From NCBI RefSeq assembly GCF_002160915.1, contig NZ_NFLM01000004.1:98895-162894 (forward strand): 64,000 nt of DNA. Reading direction: 5' to 3'. Below are positions 61,384 through 64,000 of the stretch, piece after piece. A model generated the notes under the pieces. The model ran no database searches. It was not told where the DNA came from and saw nothing but the letters and a program-made list of their open reading frames with translations. This DNA is from Faecalibacterium sp. An121. Its GTDB lineage: Bacteria; Bacillota; Clostridia; Oscillospirales; Ruminococcaceae. The stretch's first letter is position 1. The number at the start of each line of letters is the position of its first letter. A program made the position numbers and the translations under genes.

Positions 61384-62394
61384 TCACTGCTCCAGCTTTG
61401 CGGTCAGCTCACGGTAGAGGGACTGGGTGGCGCCATCGTCCCGGCCGTTCAGTACCAGCAGGCGGCCGTCCGCCAGCTCCAGCAGCAGACAGGAGCCGCA
61501 GCTGTCATAGCTGTAGCGGATATAATCCCCATAAGCATCGTTATGGAAGTTGCCCAGCGACACTTTTTGATTGCCAAAGCCATAGGTGCGCACCCCCGCC
61601 TCGGGGGCCTGACCCTCGGGCAGGTACTGCACCGAGGCAATGCTGCTGTATGGGATGGTCATGTCGTTCCAGCCGTCGCCATCGATGGTCATGGCGCTGC
61701 CGTCAAAGGAGACACTGACACTCCCCGTAACGAACAGCCCCACCAGCAGCACAGCAGCCAGCGCCACCAGAAACACCGCCCATCGGGTCTTGAGTTGAAC
61801 GGTGAGGGCCGGAGCGCCCGCCTTCCGCTGTTTCCGGTAATAAAGGTACGAGTAGAGGGTGGGCAGGACGATCACCGCTGCTCCGGCCGCCAGCATCAGA
61901 CGCGCCCCGGCCGCTGTGGGCAGCAGGGCTGCCACCATGGCAGCCAGGCCCGCCACTACCCACACCTTGCCGCCCCAACGATGGGTGCTGCGCCAGTTTT
62001 CCTCGTTGCCCATGGTCCAGGGCAGCCGGATGCCCAGCGTGCTGTTGGGACGGAAACGGGGCATCTGGTTGCCCACCACAAAGAACAGCGCCCCCATGCC
62101 AAACATCAGCGCCCTGCTGAAAGCCGTGTAGCCATAGAAGTCCTGCCGGGCCAAAACCAGGCCCAAACCCATCACCAGCGAGATCATGGGCATCAGCCAA
62201 TAAACGATATCCAGCGCTTTTTTGCTCTGCTCCCGGCGGGCGTTGTCCCAAAAGACGATTCCCAGACAGATCCAATGGGCAGCCAGCAGACCCAGGATCT
62301 CCCACACCATCCGGCCGCCCAACAGCGCCGGCAGCACCACCACCAGGGATGACAAGATCAGCTTACCCTTGTTCTCCATGATCATCTTCTTCAT
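61384..62394 (-). CDS. SdpI-family membrane protein
   Basis: Protein of 336 residues with a six-to-seven-helix SdpI region (about 1-230), including NSTLGIRLPWTMGNEENWRSTHRWGG, the family signature, and a soluble C-terminal PH-like domain (about 240-336). In Bacillus SdpI gives immunity to the SdpC killing factor and signals to the repressor SdpR. Here it overlaps an ArsR-type gene upstream by 32 bases, the same arrangement, but no sdpABC toxin genes are present. GGGGAG lies seven bases upstream. Confidence 0.88.
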   Translation of the reverse strand: MKKMIMENKGKLILSSLVVVLPALLGGRMVWEILGLLAAHWICLGIVFWDNARREQSKKALDIVYWLMPMISLVMGLGLVLARQDFYGYTAFSRALMFGMGALFFVVGNQMPRFRPNSTLGIRLPWTMGNEENWRSTHRWGGKVWVVAGLAAMVAALLPTAAGARLMLAAGAAVIVLPTLYSYLYYRKQRKAGAPALTVQLKTRWAVFLVALAAVLLVGLFVTGSVSVSFDGSAMTIDGDGWNDMTIPYSSIASVQYLPEGQAPEAGVRTYGFGNQKVSLGNFHNDAYGDYIRYSYDSCGSCLLLELADGRLLVLNGRDDGATQSLYRELTAKLEQ

Positions 62395-62662
62395 GGTCAG
62401 TCTCCCCTTTCAGATCTGCGATCCACAGCATCACTTCCTCCAGCACGGAGGCATTCAGCTCATAATAGATGAATTTGCCCTCCCGCTTATCCCGTATCAG
62501 GTCGGCGTCTTTCAGCACCGACAGGTGCCGGGAAATGGAGGCCGCCGTCACCGGGAAATGCCCGGCGATCTCCCCCGCCGAGAGCCTGCCGTCTTTCAGC
62601 ATATTCAGGATCTCCCGCCGGATCGGGTCGGCCAGGGCCTTTAAGGTATGTTGTAAGCTCAA
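62363..62662 (-). CDS. ArsR-family repressor, SdpR-like
   Basis: Winged-helix repressor of 99 residues (LKALADPIRREILNMLKDG, ITAASISRHLSVL-type recognition helix reading VTAASISRHLSVLKDA). No metal-binding cysteine pair is present, in line with SdpR rather than metal sensors. Start is TTG at 62662 with AAAGGAG ten bases upstream; the frame is open to 62743 through the promoter. It is coupled to sdpI and preceded by a palindromic operator. Confidence 0.85.
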   Translation of the reverse strand: MSLQHTLKALADPIRREILNMLKDGRLSAGEIAGHFPVTAASISRHLSVLKDADLIRDKREGKFIYYELNASVLEEVMLWIADLKGETDHEEDDHGEQG

Positions 62663-62687
62663 GGCTGCTTCGCTCCTTTCCGAACAA

Positions 62688-62710
62688 TTAACAATTAGTC
62701 TAATCGTTAA
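62688..62710. promoter_or_regulatory. Palindromic operator of sdpRI
   Basis: Two 11-base arms (plus strand TTAACAATTAG and CTAATCGTTAA) around one central base, with one mismatch, between the -10 and the start codon. The likely ligand is the ArsR-type repressor itself. Confidence 0.65.
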
Positions 62711-62714
62711 CCAT

Positions 62715-62743
62715 ATGATAACACAAAAGCCCCGCTCTGTCAA
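62715..62743 (-). promoter_or_regulatory. Promoter of sdpRI
   Basis: TTGACA (62738-62743), 17-base spacer ending TGT, TATCAT (62715-62720) on the minus strand. Confidence 0.75.
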
Positions 62744-62808
62744 CCCGGCAGAGGAGGCTTTTACGCTTTTACAACACTTTTTTCAGGCCGCGGCCATGCT
62801 TGCGGATC

Positions 62809-63246
62809 TCAGAACCACTTTGCCTTTTCGTCCCGGAAACGGGGTGCGTCCCCTTCCGCATAGGGATCGTAGGTATTCCGGTTGCAGCCAAATTCTTTCA
62901 GGGCACAGATCCTGCCGTCAGGAGCCCATTGCACCAGGGAGATGCCGTCAAATTCCTCCACCGTGCCGGAATCCATCTGGTTTTTGAAGTACCATTCCAC
63001 CGCCGTCTGCTCTCCCTTATGAAAGAACTGCCGGATCTCCCACACCAGAACCCGCCCCCGGGTGTTCCATTCGGCAAACCAGTGCCCCACCGCCTTGCGG
63101 CCATGGTACTGCGGGCCCCAGCTCTCGGTATAAACCACATCTTCTGTAAACAGCTCCTCCAGGCCTTCGTCCTGCCCTCTCAGCCACATCGCAAACCAGC
63201 GCCGAATGGCGGCTTCCCGCCTCTGCAAAGTCTGTGCTTCTGTCAT
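62809..63246 (-). CDS. SnoaL-like (NTF2-fold) protein
   Basis: Protein of 145 residues with the cone-shaped NTF2 fold pattern: helix RRWFAMWLRGQ, then LFTEDVVYTESWGPQYHGRKAVGHWF and EWNTRGRVLVWEIRQFF, typical of SnoaL-like nuclear transport factor 2 family proteins, which range from small-molecule isomerases to binding proteins. ATG at 63246 is behind AAAGGGGG and gives the usual length; a longer frame from 63324 covers the promoter. It diverges from an XRE regulator that may control it. Confidence 0.75.
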   Translation of the reverse strand: MTEAQTLQRREAAIRRWFAMWLRGQDEGLEELFTEDVVYTESWGPQYHGRKAVGHWFAEWNTRGRVLVWEIRQFFHKGEQTAVEWYFKNQMDSGTVEEFDGISLVQWAPDGRICALKEFGCNRNTYDPYAEGDAPRFRDEKAKWF

Positions 63247-63295
63247 CAAAAATGACCCCCTTTTGTCTTTTGCCATGTGATCTTGGAACAGCTCC

Positions 63296-63324
63296 ATCCT
63301 ATCATGCCCGCCCTCCCCTGTCAA
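63296..63324 (-). promoter_or_regulatory. Promoter of the SnoaL-like gene
   Basis: TTGACA (63319-63324), 17-base spacer, TAGGAT (63296-63301) on the minus strand. Confidence 0.55.
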
Positions 63325-63340
63325 GGCAACAACAGGTTGC

Positions 63341-63369
63341 TTGGCGGTCTGCCATGCATATGATACAAT
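63341..63369 (+). promoter_or_regulatory. Promoter of the XRE/zinc-ribbon gene
   Basis: TTGGCG (63341-63346), 17-base spacer ending TGA, TACAAT (63364-63369). Confidence 0.6.
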
Positions 63370-63393
63370 ACAAGTGGAGGTGATCCAAATCCC

Positions 63394-63849
63394 ATGGAAA
63401 TCAAAGAGATCTTATACCAACTTCGCCGCCAAAAGGGCTGGTCCCAGGACCAGCTGGCGGAAAAACTCTACGTCACACGGCAGGCCGTCAGCCGCTGGGA
63501 AACCGGCGAAACAACGCCCAACACCGAAGCGCTCAAACTGCTTTCCCGGCTGTTTGACGTTTCGATCAACACCCTGCTGGGCTGTCCCCGCAAGCTAGTG
63601 TGTCAGTGCTGCGGTATGCCCCTGGAGGACGATGCTTTTCTCAGCAAAGAACCCGACGGCAGCTTCAACGAGGATTACTGCAAGTGGTGCTATGCCGACG
63701 GCGCCTTCACTTACGCCAGCATGGATGCCCTGATCGACTATCTTACGCAGCAATTTTCCAGCGAAGCCTGGCCCCCGGAACAAGCCCGCGCCTACTATCA
63801 GTCCCAGCTGCCCAGGCTGCGCCATTGGCAGTCGTCCAAAAAGGACTAA
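63394..63849 (+). CDS. XRE-family regulator with C-terminal zinc-ribbon domain
   Basis: Protein of 151 residues. Residues 1-60 are a Cro/C1-type helix-turn-helix (QLAEKLYVTRQAVSRWETGE). A cysteine-rich domain follows at about 68-105 (CQCCGMPLEDD, YCKWCYADGAFTY), matching the putative zinc-ribbon domain PF12674, and a helical end. The domain might sense a ligand or metal. GGAGGTGATC lies upstream of the ATG. No phage genes are near, so it is a chromosomal regulator. Confidence 0.85.
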   Translation: MEIKEILYQLRRQKGWSQDQLAEKLYVTRQAVSRWETGETTPNTEALKLLSRLFDVSINTLLGCPRKLVCQCCGMPLEDDAFLSKEPDGSFNEDYCKWCYADGAFTYASMDALIDYLTQQFSSEAWPPEQARAYYQSQLPRLRHWQSSKKD

Positions 63850-63956
63850 ATCCACAAGCCGCTCAAAAATGCCGATTGAAAGTAACCGCCCCATAATCCC
63901 CCGTCTCAGCAGATCCCATCAGTATAAGAGCAGCACTTTCTAATCCTTTTAGACAC

Positions 63957-63988
63957 AAAAAGAGCTGCCGTGTCAAGTGCGGCAGCTC
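63957..63988 (-). terminator. Terminator of a minus-strand gene beyond the right edge
   Basis: Nine-bp GAGCTGCCG/CGGCAGCTC stem (63962-63970 and 63980-63988) followed on the minus strand by five U. It implies a minus-strand gene to the right. Confidence 0.8.
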
Positions 63989-64000
63989 GGGGTTCCAGGG

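Noticed and set aside
63394..63849. XRE protein as a phage repressor or antitoxin
   Set aside because: No phage or toxin gene is adjacent, and the C-terminal zinc ribbon fits chromosomal regulators.

Overview
The window looks like a chromosomal core region of a GC-rich Clostridia bacterium. Gene content and order (sepF-ylmH-divIVA-ileS-lspA-rluD, miaB-ricA-mutS-mutL-miaA, rplS-lepB-rbgA-rnhB-yraN, rpsF-ssb-rpsR, tig-clpP-clpX), SecD-SecF fused in one chain, AGGAGG-type ribosome sites almost everywhere, TTG/GTG starts and TTGACA-17-TATAAT promoters all point to an Oscillospiraceae (Faecalibacterium/Gemmiger/Subdoligranulum-like) genome. That placement is inference; no rRNA gene is present. I see no tRNA, rRNA, transposase, prophage or CRISPR array.

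Layout. Positions 1-38000 are almost entirely minus-strand housekeeping genes, read right to left: rarA-fur; miaB-ricA; mutS-mutL-miaA-HlyD-like; sepF-ylmH-divIVA-ileS; lspA-rluD-HAD; comEA-ppk-M23-M50-radical SAM-DUF2344; rplS; lepB-rbgA-rnhB-yraN-thrC-phosphoesterase; tig; clpP-clpX; a class Ic aspartate aminotransferase; secDF; and the first two codons of one more gene at the left edge. Several groups are joined by ATGA or TGATG overlaps, and terminators or consensus promoters mark many of the unit boundaries.

From 38 kb on, gene direction alternates and content becomes more accessory: nth and a YeaQ-like protein (+); a TrpXYZ-type ABC importer (-); a YkgJ-type cysteine-cluster protein (-) divergent from a RING-like/DUF2628 membrane protein and galU (+); rpsF-ssb-rpsR (-); galK (-) divergent from an AraC regulator and an RlmD-type methyltransferase (+); a CD3324-family protein (+) with a possible leader peptide; two divergent envelope proteins; a MacA/MacB-type exporter operon ending in an S-layer-homology protein (-); a YesL-like protein; small envelope proteins; an SdpR/SdpI pair; and a SnoaL-like protein divergent from an XRE/zinc-ribbon regulator. 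A minus-strand terminator at the right edge shows another gene lies beyond.

The most interesting signals are regulatory. Four half-sites at exact 11-bp spacing sit over the -35 region of the exporter/SLH operon (typical of OmpR-family response regulators). Two tandem 15-bp operators sit at the start of the importer operon. Inverted repeats lie in the galK/araC and sdpRI promoters. A short motif GGGYGYATCCG recurs at least six times, each time between genes, often with a small hairpin, like a REP element. I found no clearly new enzymatic system; the exporter plus SLH protein with its operator array is the best candidate for follow-up.
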